Assembly (NCBI GenBank): GCA_014695195.1
Contig: JACJNW010000041.1
Span: forward strand, 145,873-209,872
Direction of reading: 5' to 3'
Length of the DNA stretch: 64,000 nucleotides
From: Cyanobacteria bacterium FACHB-DQ100
GTDB lineage: Bacteria > Cyanobacteriota > Cyanobacteriia > Leptolyngbyales > Leptolyngbyaceae
Within the stretch, counting starts at the first letter, position 1. The number at the start of each line of letters is the position of its first letter. A program made the position numbers and the translations under genes. This document shows, piece by piece, positions 37,584-45,925 of this stretch. Below the pieces are notes generated by a model, which did no database searches, was not told where the DNA came from, and saw only the letters and a list, made by a program, of their open reading frames with translations.

Positions 37584-38769
37584 TCACAGACCATTGCGTA
37601 ATCGGTGACATTGCTTTCCAGCCCAAGAACTTTCCGATCGGTTCTGCTCTCTGAACAGCAATTCGGCTAAGTTCTCCCCCAATTTGACTTTGCCACTGAA
37701 ACAATTGTGCTTCGGTTTCAACTGTGACAGCATTTGCAACCAGTCGCCCACCCGAACGCAGCGATCGCCAGCAGGTTTCCACGACATCCGGTGTGGTCAA
37801 TCCGCCACCGATAAAAATGGTGTCCGGTTGAGGAAGATGCTGAAGCGCGATCGGTGCTTTTCCCGCAACGATTTTGAGATTGGGAACACCGAGCGTATTG
37901 GCATTTTGAGCAATTAACTTTAAGCGATCGGCGTTCGATTCAATTGCTATTGCTTGACATCGGCGATCGGAGCGCATCCATTCGATCGCAATTGAGCCAC
38001 AGCCAGCCCCCACATCCCAAAGCAGCTGTCCGGGTAGCGGTGCAAGCGTCGAAAGGGTAACGGATCGGATTTCGCGTTTAGTTAACTGTCCATCGTGTTG
38101 ATAAGCAGCATCGGGCAGTCCTGGGACGCGAGGAGGGACAGGCGCATTTGAGCAAGTGATCGCGATCGTGTTGAGATCTGCAATATCGGTATGATTCCAA
38201 TCAGCAGCGGTACTTGCAAGAATGCGTTCTTGGGTTCCACCCAAATGCTCTAGCACGATTATTGAACTTTCCGCTAAGCCACGATCGCGCAGCATTTGAG
38301 CCACAATTCCAGGCGTTTGACGATCGGCGCTTAACACTAAAATTCGCGCCCTCGAATACAGCACCGCATTTAGTAACGCTGGATCGCGACCACAAAGACT
38401 CAGGGTTTCGACTTCAGACATCGACCAACCCAAGCGAGAACAAGCCAGACTGAATGCCGAAGGCGCAGGAATAATAATCATTTCATCGATCGCAATGCGA
38501 CGAACCAAAGTTGCACCAATGCCGTAACACATCGGATCGCCGCTAGCTAATACACACACCGATCGCCCCCGATAGCTCAACAGCTTTTGAATTGAATCTT
38601 CGATTGGAGAAGTCCAGCGAATTCTAGGGCGCGAATCAGCAGGCAGCATTGCCAAGTGACGATCGCCGCCGACCAGAATTTCAGCTTGCTCAATCCGCGA
38701 TCGAGCGATTGAGGCAACCCCGTCTATTCCATCATCGCCAATTCCAACGATCGACAACCATTTCTCCAT
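37567..38769 (-). CDS. cobL: Precorrin-6Y C5,15-methyltransferase (decarboxylating), CbiET fusion
   Basis: 400 aa. The N-terminal half is a tetrapyrrole methylase (SIVGIGDDGIDG, SGDPMCYGIG; CbiE), the C-terminal half a SAM methyltransferase with LLWDVGAGCGSIAIEW (CbiT). The fused enzyme methylates C5 and C15 and decarboxylates. It ends opposite cobK and starts 49 bp upstream of the tRNA-Lys gene on the other side. Confidence 0.92.
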   Translation of the reverse strand: MEKWLSIVGIGDDGIDGVASIARSRIEQAEILVGGDRHLAMLPADSRPRIRWTSPIEDSIQKLLSYRGRSVCVLASGDPMCYGIGATLVRRIAIDEMIIIPAPSAFSLACSRLGWSMSEVETLSLCGRDPALLNAVLYSRARILVLSADRQTPGIVAQMLRDRGLAESSIIVLEHLGGTQERILASTAADWNHTDIADLNTIAITCSNAPVPPRVPGLPDAAYQHDGQLTKREIRSVTLSTLAPLPGQLLWDVGAGCGSIAIEWMRSDRRCQAIAIESNADRLKLIAQNANTLGVPNLKIVAGKAPIALQHLPQPDTIFIGGGLTTPDVVETCWRSLRSGGRLVANAVTVETEAQLFQWQSQIGGELSRIAVQRAEPIGKFLGWKAMSPITQWSVIKAVD

Positions 38770-38817
38770 ATCCGATCTCGATGTGAGCAGTTCTGATATG
38801 ATGGTAGAAGATTTGTC

Positions 38818-38889
38818 GGATGACTAGCTCAATGGTAGAGCATCGGACTCTTAATCCGCTGGTTCTGGGTTCGAGCCCCAGGTCATCCA
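38818..38889 (+). tRNA. tRNA-Lys(CUU)
   Basis: 72 nt. Acceptor GGATGAC/GTCATCC, D stem GCTC/GAGC, anticodon loop CTCTTAA with anticodon CTT at 38850-38852, T stem CTGGG/CCCAG with TTCGAGC loop; no CCA encoded. The 3' 47 nt, plus one following T, are duplicated at 63888. This is the integration target of the 25-kb element and stays intact after insertion. Confidence 0.96.
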
Positions 38890-38890
38890 T
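38843..38890 (+). repeat. attL core, 48-bp direct repeat in tRNA
   Basis: Starts at the 5' base of the anticodon stem and ends one base past the tRNA 3' end. Identical, base for base, to 63888-63935. Flanking bases differ (A/G before, T/C after), so 48 bp is the exact limit. Confidence 0.96.
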
Positions 38891-38916
38891 TGGTTCTAGC
38901 CTTCAGATAAAAGCCA

Positions 38917-38933
38917 TGAGCCAAATCTGATCC
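38917..38933 (+). repeat. Subterminal repeat, left end
   Basis: TGAGCCAAATCTGATCC, one mismatch from the copy at 63754-63770 near the other end. In the same orientation and 27 bp inside the att core. Candidate arm-type binding site for integrase or Xis. Confidence 0.5.
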
Positions 38934-39051
38934 TAGAGCCAGTCTACAACTGAATAACGTGGACTGCGGATCAATGTCGTATTCACAACTTTTAACGGGA
39001 TGAAATGCCCATAAAAAGCTATGAATACTAAGACTGATACCGCCATTTTTG

Positions 39052-39111
39052 ATGTGTGTGAGAAGCTGACTTATTTAACTAGAACGCTTATACTCCGGTT
39101 CTCACACACAT
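39052..39111. repeat. 13-bp perfect inverted repeat
   Basis: ATGTGTGTGAGAA (39052-39064) and TTCTCACACACAT (39099-39111), 34 bp apart. Too wide a loop for a usual terminator; an operator pair or remnant ends of a small element are possible. No gene lies between. Confidence 0.6.
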
Positions 39112-39183
39112 TATTTTGAGGATTGAAAAAGGTGATCGCGCCTAATCCGGGAACGCTAAACCCGTCCCTTATTTCCAGTGGCG

Positions 39184-39491
39184 ATGGAAGAAATCGATTT
39201 TTTAATGAATTCTGAACCCGCGATCGTGCCCATGACGATCGAAGCTTGGGTCATTCTGGCGTTCATGCTTGGGCTAGTGGCTTGGGGCTTATGGGAGCTC
39301 CAGCAGAAAAACCTGCTCCAGCAGAACCCCCTGTCCCTGCCGTAGCCCGTCCCGTGGAACCACCCGCAGCTGAACCATCGCCTGCTGAGGCACCGCCACC
39401 AGAACCTGCTCCCGCAGCTGAACCGTTGCATGCCGAGCCATCTCCGGCAGAGTCACCAGCAGCAGAAACGCCTGCCCCTGATAAACAGTAA
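39184..39491 (+). pseudogene. Membrane-anchored Pro/Ala/Glu-rich protein, frameshifted
   Basis: ATG 39184 encodes a short head and one membrane helix (IEAWVILAFMLGLVAWGL), then stops at 39345. A second frame, -1 to the first, encodes a long AP-rich tail (PAPAEPPVPAVARPVEPP to TPAPDKQ, stop 39491). Joining them needs a -1 shift at GGGG (39284-39287) or GAAAAAC (39306-39312). Either a frameshift mutation, a read error, or programmed slippage; no domain other than anchor plus flexible tail. Confidence 0.5.
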
Positions 39492-39734
39492 TTTGACTGG
39501 AGTATGTAAAGGATATTCTTGGTCTCAACTCAGGTTCTTCAGACTGACACTTAAGTTCTCTTCCATCGACAGTGCAATCTCGTCAAAAACTTTCGCTCTC
39601 TTGGCACATGAACGGATGTACATCGTTCTCGTCATCTATCCCGTTTTTCGGCAAGTACAGTTCGCGATCTACAAAGGCATGCTCAATCGCTAGATTCAGG
39701 TCGTCCTTTTAGAGCGTAAAATTAACCAGTTAAC

Positions 39735-39857
39735 TTCTGTCGTGTAACCGAATGCATAGGCTCCTATCCCCGTGGGTGAAAAGCAAGGGGCGCTTTCAGG
39801 AGGAAGAACCCTGAATCCAGTGAATTAGATTTGTTTAAGTCCCTTGAATCCCCAAGG
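39735..39857 (+). promoter_or_regulatory. Structured 5' leader of APC permease gene
   Basis: The 427-bp gap ahead of the permease holds AAAGC (39780-39784)/GCTTT (39792-39796), whose loop GGGG (39787-39790) can pair with upstream CCCC (39768-39771), a pseudoknot. Next is TCAGG (39796-39800)/CCTGA (39810-39814). A third stem CCTTG/CAAGG (39842-39857) follows. The block AGGCTCCTATCCCC and AGGAGGAAGAACC looks riboswitch-like, yet I cannot match it to a known class. Confidence 0.4.
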
Positions 39858-39918
39858 TGTTTAGGAAACCAAATAGCGGTATGTGACAGTGAGATCTTGC
39901 TAGGGAGATGGAAGGGGC

Positions 39919-41862
39919 ATGGTTCGCGCAATTAATTCAAGTCAGTATTACAGGAAAGTAATGCGCTGGCTGCTTGAAGAGGACAAGCAAACCCAGGAAG
40001 GACCTTATTCTAAGCAGCACGCCCATCGAACTCATGCGTGGTGGAAGGTGATGTGCCTCACCGGAGTGGATTATTTCTCGACTTTGGGCTATCAACCTGG
40101 AATTGCAGCTTTAGCAGCAGGGAACCTTTCTCCAGTAGCGACCTTAATTTTGGTGTTACTAACCCTGTTTGGTGCATTACCCATCTATCAACGAGTTGCA
40201 GCTAAAAGTCCTCATGGAGAGGGCTCAATTGCAATGCTGGAACATCTCTTGCCATGGTGGCAGGGCAAGTTTTTTGTGCTTTGCCTGCTGGGCTTTGTCG
40301 CAACTGACTTCATCATTACCATAACGCTTTCGGCAGCGGATGCGACTGCTCATGTTATTGAGAATCCGTTAGCTCCTCACTTTCTGCATGATCAAGCTGT
40401 TGCTATTACGCTTGTCCTCATTACCTTGCTGGGAGCAGTCTTTCTCAAGGGGTTTCAGGAGGCGATTGGGTTAGCTGTTTTCTTGGTCAGTGTTTATCTA
40501 CTGTTGAATCTGATTACAATCGGAGTTGGGATATCCCAAATTGTCCATCAACCAACGGTCATCGTGGATTGGCAACGGGCTCTGTTCGCCAGTCATAACA
40601 ATCCTGTTGCGATGCTCGGCATGGCAGCCCTGCTGTTTCCAAAACTAGCACTGGGTCTATCAGGATTTGAAACAGGTGTGGTTGTAATGCCGCTCGTAAA
40701 GGGAAGCGACAGCGACACCGAGGAACATCCAACCGGGCGTATTCGTAATACGCGCAAGTTGCTGACCGCAGCAGCACTCATTATGAGCCTGTACTTACTA
40801 AGCAGTAGCTTGGTGACCACCCTGCTGATTCCACCAGCAGAATTCAAAGCAGGAGGAGAAGCCAGTGGACGAGCGCTAGCTTATCTAGCTCATCGTTATC
40901 TCGGGGGTGGATTTGGAACTGTCTATGATCTCAGCACGATCGCGATTTTATGGTTTGCTGGTGCTTCAGCCATGGCAGGATTACTCAACATTGTGCCGCG
41001 CTACTTACCGCGCTATGGTATGGCACCGAACTGGGCCCGGGTGACACGTCCGCTAGTTCTGGTTTATACCGCTATTGCTTTCACTGTAACCATTTTGTTT
41101 AGAGCAAATGTAGAGGCACAAGGGGGAGCCTATGCCACCGGGGTATTAGTGCTCATGACCTCGGCAGCAGTTGCAGTAACACTCTCGATGCGTCGTCATG
41201 GATCAAAACACGCAAGATTTGCATTCGGGGCAATCACATTGGTGTTTCTGTACACGACCCTTGTGAATATCATTGAGAGACCTGAGGGCATTCGGATTGC
41301 TGGCTTTTTCATTGCTGCAATCATCTTGACTTCATTAGTTTCGCGAGTCTGGCGATCCACTGAGCTCCGGGTCGAGAAAGTTGAAATGGATGAAACTGCT
41401 CATCGGTTCATTACCGAAGCCAGCCAAGATACGGTGCGGGTCATTGCGAATCGACTGAATACGGGGGATGTTGAAGAATATTACTGGAAGGAAAAGGAAG
41501 TTCGAGAGGATCATCATATTCCAGAATCCGATGCGGTTCTGTTTTTGGAAGTTCAAATTGCTGATGCATCCGAGTTTGCCAATAGTGTTCGAGTCAAAGG
41601 GATTACCGTTGGCGACTATCGGATTTTGAGGGTTGAGAGCGCTGCTGTCCCCAATGCGATCGCGGCAATTTTGTTATATACCCGCGACCAAACCGGCAAA
41701 TTGCCGCATGCCTATTTTGGTTGGGTAGAAGGCAATCCGATCCAATACTTGCTGCGTTTCATTCTGTTTGGCGAGGGTGATATTGCTGTGGTGACGCGCG
41801 AAGTACTTCGTAAGGCTGAAAAGAACCCTCAACTCCGTCCTGCGATTCATGTTGGAGGTTAA
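39919..41862 (+). CDS. APC-superfamily permease
   Basis: 647 aa, about 12 membrane segments and a 150-aa cytoplasmic C-terminal domain. [20 protein letters not shown] and [20 protein letters not shown] place it in a subgroup of APC-type transporters annotated as amino-acid or K+ (KimA-like) permeases; the substrate is not evident. ATG 39919 has a GGAAGGGG site. Lies in the element's cargo zone behind a structured leader. The C-terminus ([16 protein letters not shown], residues about 490-640) could sense ligand. Confidence 0.75.
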   Translation: MVRAINSSQYYRKVMRWLLEEDKQTQEGPYSKQHAHRTHAWWKVMCLTGVDYFSTLGYQPGIAALAAGNLSPVATLILVLLTLFGALPIYQRVAAKSPHGEGSIAMLEHLLPWWQGKFFVLCLLGFVATDFIITITLSAADATAHVIENPLAPHFLHDQAVAITLVLITLLGAVFLKGFQEAIGLAVFLVSVYLLLNLITIGVGISQIVHQPTVIVDWQRALFASHNNPVAMLGMAALLFPKLALGLSGFETGVVVMPLVKGSDSDTEEHPTGRIRNTRKLLTAAALIMSLYLLSSSLVTTLLIPPAEFKAGGEASGRALAYLAHRYLGGGFGTVYDLSTIAILWFAGASAMAGLLNIVPRYLPRYGMAPNWARVTRPLVLVYTAIAFTVTILFRANVEAQGGAYATGVLVLMTSAAVAVTLSMRRHGSKHARFAFGAITLVFLYTTLVNIIERPEGIRIAGFFIAAIILTSLVSRVWRSTELRVEKVEMDETAHRFITEASQDTVRVIANRLNTGDVEEYYWKEKEVREDHHIPESDAVLFLEVQIADASEFANSVRVKGITVGDYRILRVESAAVPNAIAAILLYTRDQTGKLPHAYFGWVEGNPIQYLLRFILFGEGDIAVVTREVLRKAEKNPQLRPAIHVGG

Positions 41863-42232
41863 GTAATCGTCATCCATTCTGTTCGACCTCATGAACGCGC
41901 TGGTTGCACTGACCTTTACGGCAAGAACCCTCAGTAGGCAGAGCAAACCCTCCTGCTGAGGGTAATCACAGCACCCATCTTTCTGATTTGCCAATACGAT
42001 TTACGTAGGAAATTTAGCGTGACTAGAGTGACGAATGGAGTATCTCAATCCTATGCTCAGCCAGACTGTCTTTTCATCGGCATAGTATGCTGAATTTTCC
42101 AGCCAGGATCACAATGGGATAGGGAAAGAATCTGTAACCCCGGAATCCACATGTAGCGCTAAACCCTTAAACTCAATTGTAAATGAGTCATTAATTGAGA
42201 ATCTGTAGCCTAGAACGATTTTCATTAGCATT
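41863..42232. other. Intergenic region after APC permease
   Basis: Holds one hairpin, ACCCTCAG (41927-41934) / CTGAGGGT (41956-41963), a likely terminator without T run. The rest shows no gene or repeat I can support. Confidence 0.5.
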
Positions 42233-42700
42233 TTAAGAAGAATGCGTTTGATTCGTTCGTCGTACCAACCAATAACAGAACGATAACGCTGCAACAATTA
42301 AGGCAAGCCCACCTAAATAGAGGTTAGGTGTACTTTTAGCATCGAAGATAATAATCTTTCGGGCAATAACAATTAACGAGGCGGTAATGACTAGCTCAAC
42401 TTGAATGACATGTCGTTTGAGATAAACGGTAATATTCTCTAGAACTGCAAGGGCAACTAAAACATTAAGAAATAGCCCAAAGAGTTCAATGAGAGTGGTT
42501 GAAGGATTTCCACTTAGAGTCAGAAGAATTTGGTTTATCAAAAACACGATTAATTCAACAACTGAAATGAGCAGTACAACAATCATCGCAATCGACAAAA
42601 TCTTGGCATTAAAAGATCCTACTTGCTTGAGAATTTTCAAAAAATTCTCATCGCTGCTTGCTGCTCTAATCTGCTTGCATAAATCTTGCCATTTCGTCAT
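42233..42700 (-). CDS. PsiE-like membrane protein
   Basis: 155 aa from ATG 42700 (MTKWQDLCKQ), four membrane segments. LFGLFLNVLVALAVLENITVYLKRHVIQVELVI is the core of the phosphate-starvation-inducible PsiE family. The family's biochemical role is not known. Opposite strand to the APC permease; divergent from the next membrane protein. Confidence 0.75.
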   Translation of the reverse strand: MTKWQDLCKQIRAASSDENFLKILKQVGSFNAKILSIAMIVVLLISVVELIVFLINQILLTLSGNPSTTLIELFGLFLNVLVALAVLENITVYLKRHVIQVELVITASLIVIARKIIIFDAKSTPNLYLGGLALIVAALSFCYWLVRRTNQTHSS

Positions 42701-42831
42701 AGGTTTTCTGAACACAAAAGCTTGTGTGCATTAGTTAACAAACAATTGATAGTCATTGAATACTTACTCATCATTATTGAGATCTTATAGCAATAGTGCG
42801 ATAAAATCTTCTTGCCATAAATAAAGATCAT

Positions 42832-43323
42832 ATGGACAAAGATCAGGAGTACAAGATTTCCTACTTTTGTACCCGTATCAAAATACTCCTCCAATCGGTG
42901 CCGTGGATTTCTTTAAGCTTGTTACTCACGGGCTATATTATCCAGGGCTACTTGCTCGCTCAAGTCCATGCTCCCTGGCTGATTTATCTGTCCATCGTCA
43001 TGGGGTACATTCTATTACAGTTAGTGATCTTCCATCCATGGACACAGCAGGCTAGAAATATAGTCAAGCAGTGGATTAGTTCAGATGCCCTTCGTCTCAT
43101 CGAAATCTTCGTATTAGTCTTCCTGATCTCCCTTGTGGTGAGCGCTTTAAAGCTATTTGAAGAAATTCTGTTAATCCTAGCAGCAGAAATTCTTGCAAGG
43201 CTCGACCTTCAACAAAGAGAACTCAACCAAACGCAAAGAGGTGTAACCTTAACTTTATGTTTTGCAGCAGGTCTAGCGATTGGATCGACAATTCATCAGC
43301 TAATGACTCAATCGCTTACATAG
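42832..43323 (+). CDS. Hypothetical membrane protein
   Basis: 163 aa, four membrane helices (VPWISLSLLLTGYIIQGYLLA; LIYLSIVMGYILLQLVIF; LIEIFVLVFLISLVVSAL; VTLTLCFAAGLAIGS). Its third helix and following charged segment (LFEEILLILAAEILARLDLQ) recall membrane proteins of cyanobacteria, but I cannot name a family. Divergent from the PsiE-like gene, so the two may be co-regulated. Confidence 0.6.
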   Translation: MDKDQEYKISYFCTRIKILLQSVPWISLSLLLTGYIIQGYLLAQVHAPWLIYLSIVMGYILLQLVIFHPWTQQARNIVKQWISSDALRLIEIFVLVFLISLVVSALKLFEEILLILAAEILARLDLQQRELNQTQRGVTLTLCFAAGLAIGSTIHQLMTQSLT

Positions 43324-43436
43324 TGAGGCTCTATTGCTCAGATAGTAAATCCCCAGCAATCGATAGCATTGAATTGTGATTATGGCACAAGGCGATTCTG
43401 CACATCTAAACTTATGAATTGTATTAACCTACTCTC

Positions 43437-43667
43437 CTATGTTAGCGATCGAGAGATCACCGATTCTCGCTTCAATTCCGAAACTTCTTGCTCTAGTCTG
43501 GCAATTCGGCTCAATGGGCCATCGTCGCTGCCGATTCCGAGATATTGCACGATCGCGTTATGGATGACGGCTGAGGGTTGAATGTCGCTGGCGGCTGCCA
43601 GTTGTTCGATTTGTGCCTTAATCTCTGGCTCGACTCGACAGCCCACCATTACTTTAGGACTCGACAT
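43437..43667 (-). CDS. Ribbon-helix-helix protein
   Basis: 76 aa from ATG 43667 (MSSPKVMVGCRVEPEIKAQI). The beta strand PKVMVGCRVEPE then helices KAQIEQLAAASDI and SAVIHNAIVQYLG form an RHH (CopG/Arc) fold; a coiled coil follows (IARLEQEVSELKRE). Likely a DNA-binding regulator. Directly downstream of another small gene. Confidence 0.65.
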   Translation of the reverse strand: MSSPKVMVGCRVEPEIKAQIEQLAAASDIQPSAVIHNAIVQYLGIGSDDGPLSRIARLEQEVSELKRESVISRSLT

Positions 43668-43688
43668 CGTTGGAATCCCCCGCAATCT

Positions 43689-43883
43689 TCACAAGCATCG
43701 AGGGATTGCGGCAAAGTTCCATTGGAATATTGACGCTCCAAGATCACCGTTGTCCTGAACGATCGCTTGATTGTTCGATCGCTTCAGAATTTGGTTTACG
43801 GCTCCCGATCGCGTCGTATAAATCCGCACCACTTTCTCTGCATAGTTGAAAGCGATCGTAGTTTCGTGTTCGTCAATTGACAT
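43689..43883 (-). CDS. Small hypothetical protein paired with RHH gene
   Basis: 64 aa. TTIAFNYAEKVVRIYTTRSGAVNQILKRSN is a small beta-rich module seen in phage- and cyanobacteria-linked proteins of unknown function. It lies 21 bp upstream of the RHH gene, same strand. The pairing could suggest a toxin-antitoxin unit but nothing toxin-like is visible. Confidence 0.45.
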   Translation of the reverse strand: MSIDEHETTIAFNYAEKVVRIYTTRSGAVNQILKRSNNQAIVQDNGDLGASIFQWNFAAIPRCL

Positions 43884-44481
43884 TTTTTTCTGCTCACCGT
43901 CTGTCCCTATTAGTCTAAGCCGAGACTCAGATCGAGAGCATTGATAACTCTATTTAATGGGTACATTTGCTTCCATCTTGCAAGATGTCTCGATCGTCCT
44001 GTGCAAAATAAGATCGTCACTTAGTCCAAATACGCCATTTCTAGTCCAGGCATTTCTGAGGCGAGTTAGATTAATCGCTTAAATCATTGCCAGATGTGAA
44101 TTCTGAGTTTTATTGATTTGATTGAACTTCTGCGGTTATAGCAGAAGTTCAGGGTATTTGTAATATATCTTTGAACCTCATTGACGGTGAGAATGCTCAC
44201 TATATCTACGTTTCAGCCTTTCAGATACCTTCTTTCCCGGGCTAACGATCGCTCTCCATTTTGACCGATTAGCCTATTGTCAGAATTTATCGATTACCCT
44301 TTTCACCAAAAGCGCGTAAGAGCCTAATTTGCGTGGTACGCGACAACTGCATAAACACACAGCGCTAATCGTGAACATCTCACAGAGCAGCCTTAGCGCT
44401 ACTCAATTCATGATTTGAGCAGTTCACAGCACAAATCGGACTGCTATGTTGACTGGCCTTTTGAATGGAGACCTCTAGATA
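43884..44481. other. Long non-coding region with hairpin
   Basis: About 600 bp with no gene. It contains a perfect hairpin, GAACTTCTGC (44124-44133) / GCAGAAGTTC (44141-44150), 7-nt loop, not followed by T residues. This gap separates the cargo genes from phospholipase A2 and could hold the promoter of the latter. Confidence 0.5.
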
Positions 44482-44901
44482 ATGATTACCAAAATGATCA
44501 CCAACTCTAAAACCGTTTTAGCTTTGACGTTTGTGATCTCTAGCGGATTTACTTTGATAGATTCCGTCATGCACGTGGCGTCAGCAGGGTTCATCGGTGT
44601 TCCATCTAACTATGTCTACGACACGAGCGGTCGATCAGGACCCGTTAGCCGCCACGACTACTGTACCAACTCGCCCGACGAGTTCCCGAATCCTTTCGGT
44701 AGCAATGCCGACTTTCGCGGACCTTGTGCTCGTCACGACCTTTGCTACGACAGCCCAACCGACAAAAAGAAATGCGACGTGCGTCTCCTTCAGGATATGT
44801 ATACCAATTGCAAGAATGAATACGGGCCATTCAATCCCGTTCGCCATTCTTGCTTAAAAACGGCAGGGATCTACTTCAAAGCCGTTGTAATCGCCTGGTA
44901 G
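44482..44901 (+). CDS. Secreted prokaryotic phospholipase A2
   Basis: 139 aa. A signal peptide covers about residues 1-35 (VLALTFVISSGFTLIDS). The mature part has the phospholipase A2 catalytic site CARHDLCY (residues 82-89, His-Asp pair) and paired cysteines including DYCTNSPDEF, CDVRLLQDMYTNC and SCLKTAG. Secreted PLA2 hydrolyses the sn-2 ester of phospholipids with calcium. Prokaryotic PLA2s of this type occur in Streptomyces and some phages. Unusual cargo here. Confidence 0.85.
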   Translation: MITKMITNSKTVLALTFVISSGFTLIDSVMHVASAGFIGVPSNYVYDTSGRSGPVSRHDYCTNSPDEFPNPFGSNADFRGPCARHDLCYDSPTDKKKCDVRLLQDMYTNCKNEYGPFNPVRHSCLKTAGIYFKAVVIAW

Positions 44902-44919
44902 GAGTCAAAGTATTTCAGT

Positions 44920-44955
44920 CTAGCTAACATCTCCTCCGCAGAAGATGTTAGCTAG
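44920..44955. terminator. Hairpin after phospholipase A2 gene
   Basis: CTAGCTAACATCT (44920-44932) pairs perfectly with AGATGTTAGCTAG (44943-44955), 13 bp, 10-nt loop, 19 bp after the stop. Probably a terminator although no T run follows. Confidence 0.65.
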
Positions 44956-45106
44956 GTGCTTCATGCAATAGAAAAGTTTGCTCAAGATGGAATCCCAGAT
45001 CAAGCGATCGCGCTGATGGAACATAACACCCCTGGCAAAATGCGATATTTTATCGTAATTAAGCGAGAATAATACAAAAGTTCTTTCACGAAGGACAAAA
45101 AACAAT

Positions 45107-45349
45107 ATGATCGAGCTTCCGCACTTAAATTTGGTTCAGCAGTTGCATTCGGGTATTCAAGATTTGAAGTATCGATACCCCGATCGCTGGAAATCGATGC
45201 TTGAATCACTAGCCAATGATCCAAATGTGAATATTGAGCAACTGGCAAAACGACAAACTCCAGCAACGGCAGCGACAAAAGCACCGCTGATCGACTTCAG
45301 CGAAGAGCGGATTAAAGAGATTGCGCGACGGGCATACGAGGGACGGTAA
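45107..45349 (+). CDS. Small hypothetical protein upstream of terminase
   Basis: 80 aa, good GAAGGA ribosome site. HLNLVQQLHSGIQDLKYRYPDRWKSML, then a Lys/Ala-rich linker and DFSEERIKEIARRAYEGR. Not recognised. Twenty-one bp ahead of terS, so it belongs to the packaging operon. Confidence 0.55.
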   Translation: MIELPHLNLVQQLHSGIQDLKYRYPDRWKSMLESLANDPNVNIEQLAKRQTPATAATKAPLIDFSEERIKEIARRAYEGR

Positions 45350-45370
45350 AACGCATAACCATAGAAATGC

Positions 45371-45925
45371 ATGAGTGGACGCGACAAACGCCCCAAGATT
45401 CAGCGCGATCGCGATCGTGCCACTGTTGCTGAGCTAAGGCTTAAAGGCTGGACTCAGCAGCAAATTGCTGACTATTTAGAGTTAGATCAGTCCACAGTTT
45501 CGCGAGATTTGAAAGCCTTGGAGGAGCAGTGGAAAGAATCAGCCTTGCGAGATTTTGACCTTGATCGCGCAATGGAATTAGAGCGGCTACGTTTAGCAGA
45601 GCGCGAATTTTGGGACGCATGGCAACGATCGCAACAGTCGAAAGAAACCTCAATCCGTGAGCAACTGAGGAACGCGATCGCGGATGAGCAAGGCGGCTCG
45701 ATTGCTGGAGATGGTCGCATCAAGATTGCCACTCGAACCGAGCAGAAAACCGGAGAAGCGGTGTTTCTCAATGGCGTGATCAAATGTATCGAACTGAGAT
45801 CGAAGCTACTCGGACTCTACGCGGAAGGTGCAACGAATCTCGGTGGCTCCATTCATCTGAACGAATCGCAGTTAGGCACGATCGCCGCACTTATGGGAGA
45901 GAAAGCAGATGTCTCAGGCAGTTGA
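45371..45925 (+). CDS. Terminase small subunit-like DNA-binding protein
   Basis: 184 aa. Residues 20-50 form a helix-turn-helix (VAELRLKGWTQQQIADYLELDQSTVSRDLKAL), followed by a charged helical region and a C-terminal oligomerisation part. Position directly ahead of, and overlapping by 17 bp, a terminase large-subunit gene identifies it as TerS, which recognises the packaging site. Alternatively a general HTH regulator. Confidence 0.75.
   Translation: MSGRDKRPKIQRDRDRATVAELRLKGWTQQQIADYLELDQSTVSRDLKALEEQWKESALRDFDLDRAMELERLRLAEREFWDAWQRSQQSKETSIREQLRNAIADEQGGSIAGDGRIKIATRTEQKTGEAVFLNGVIKCIELRSKLLGLYAEGATNLGGSIHLNESQLGTIAALMGEKADVSGS

Noticed and set aside
39735..39857. c-di-AMP (ydaO) or M-box riboswitch ahead of the APC permease
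   Set aside because: The gene context is attractive, but the hallmark segments (GACAGCTAAC-type for ydaO, GCTGCTGCCCA for M-box) are absent.
38890..43400. Apparent low density of HIP1 octamers in the cargo zone, as a sign of foreign DNA
   Set aside because: I did not make a proper count on matched lengths, and nearby chromosomal segments also vary. Not used as evidence.
43437..43883. Toxin-antitoxin pair of the two small minus-strand genes
   Set aside because: Only an RHH protein is visible; the partner shows no toxin motif.
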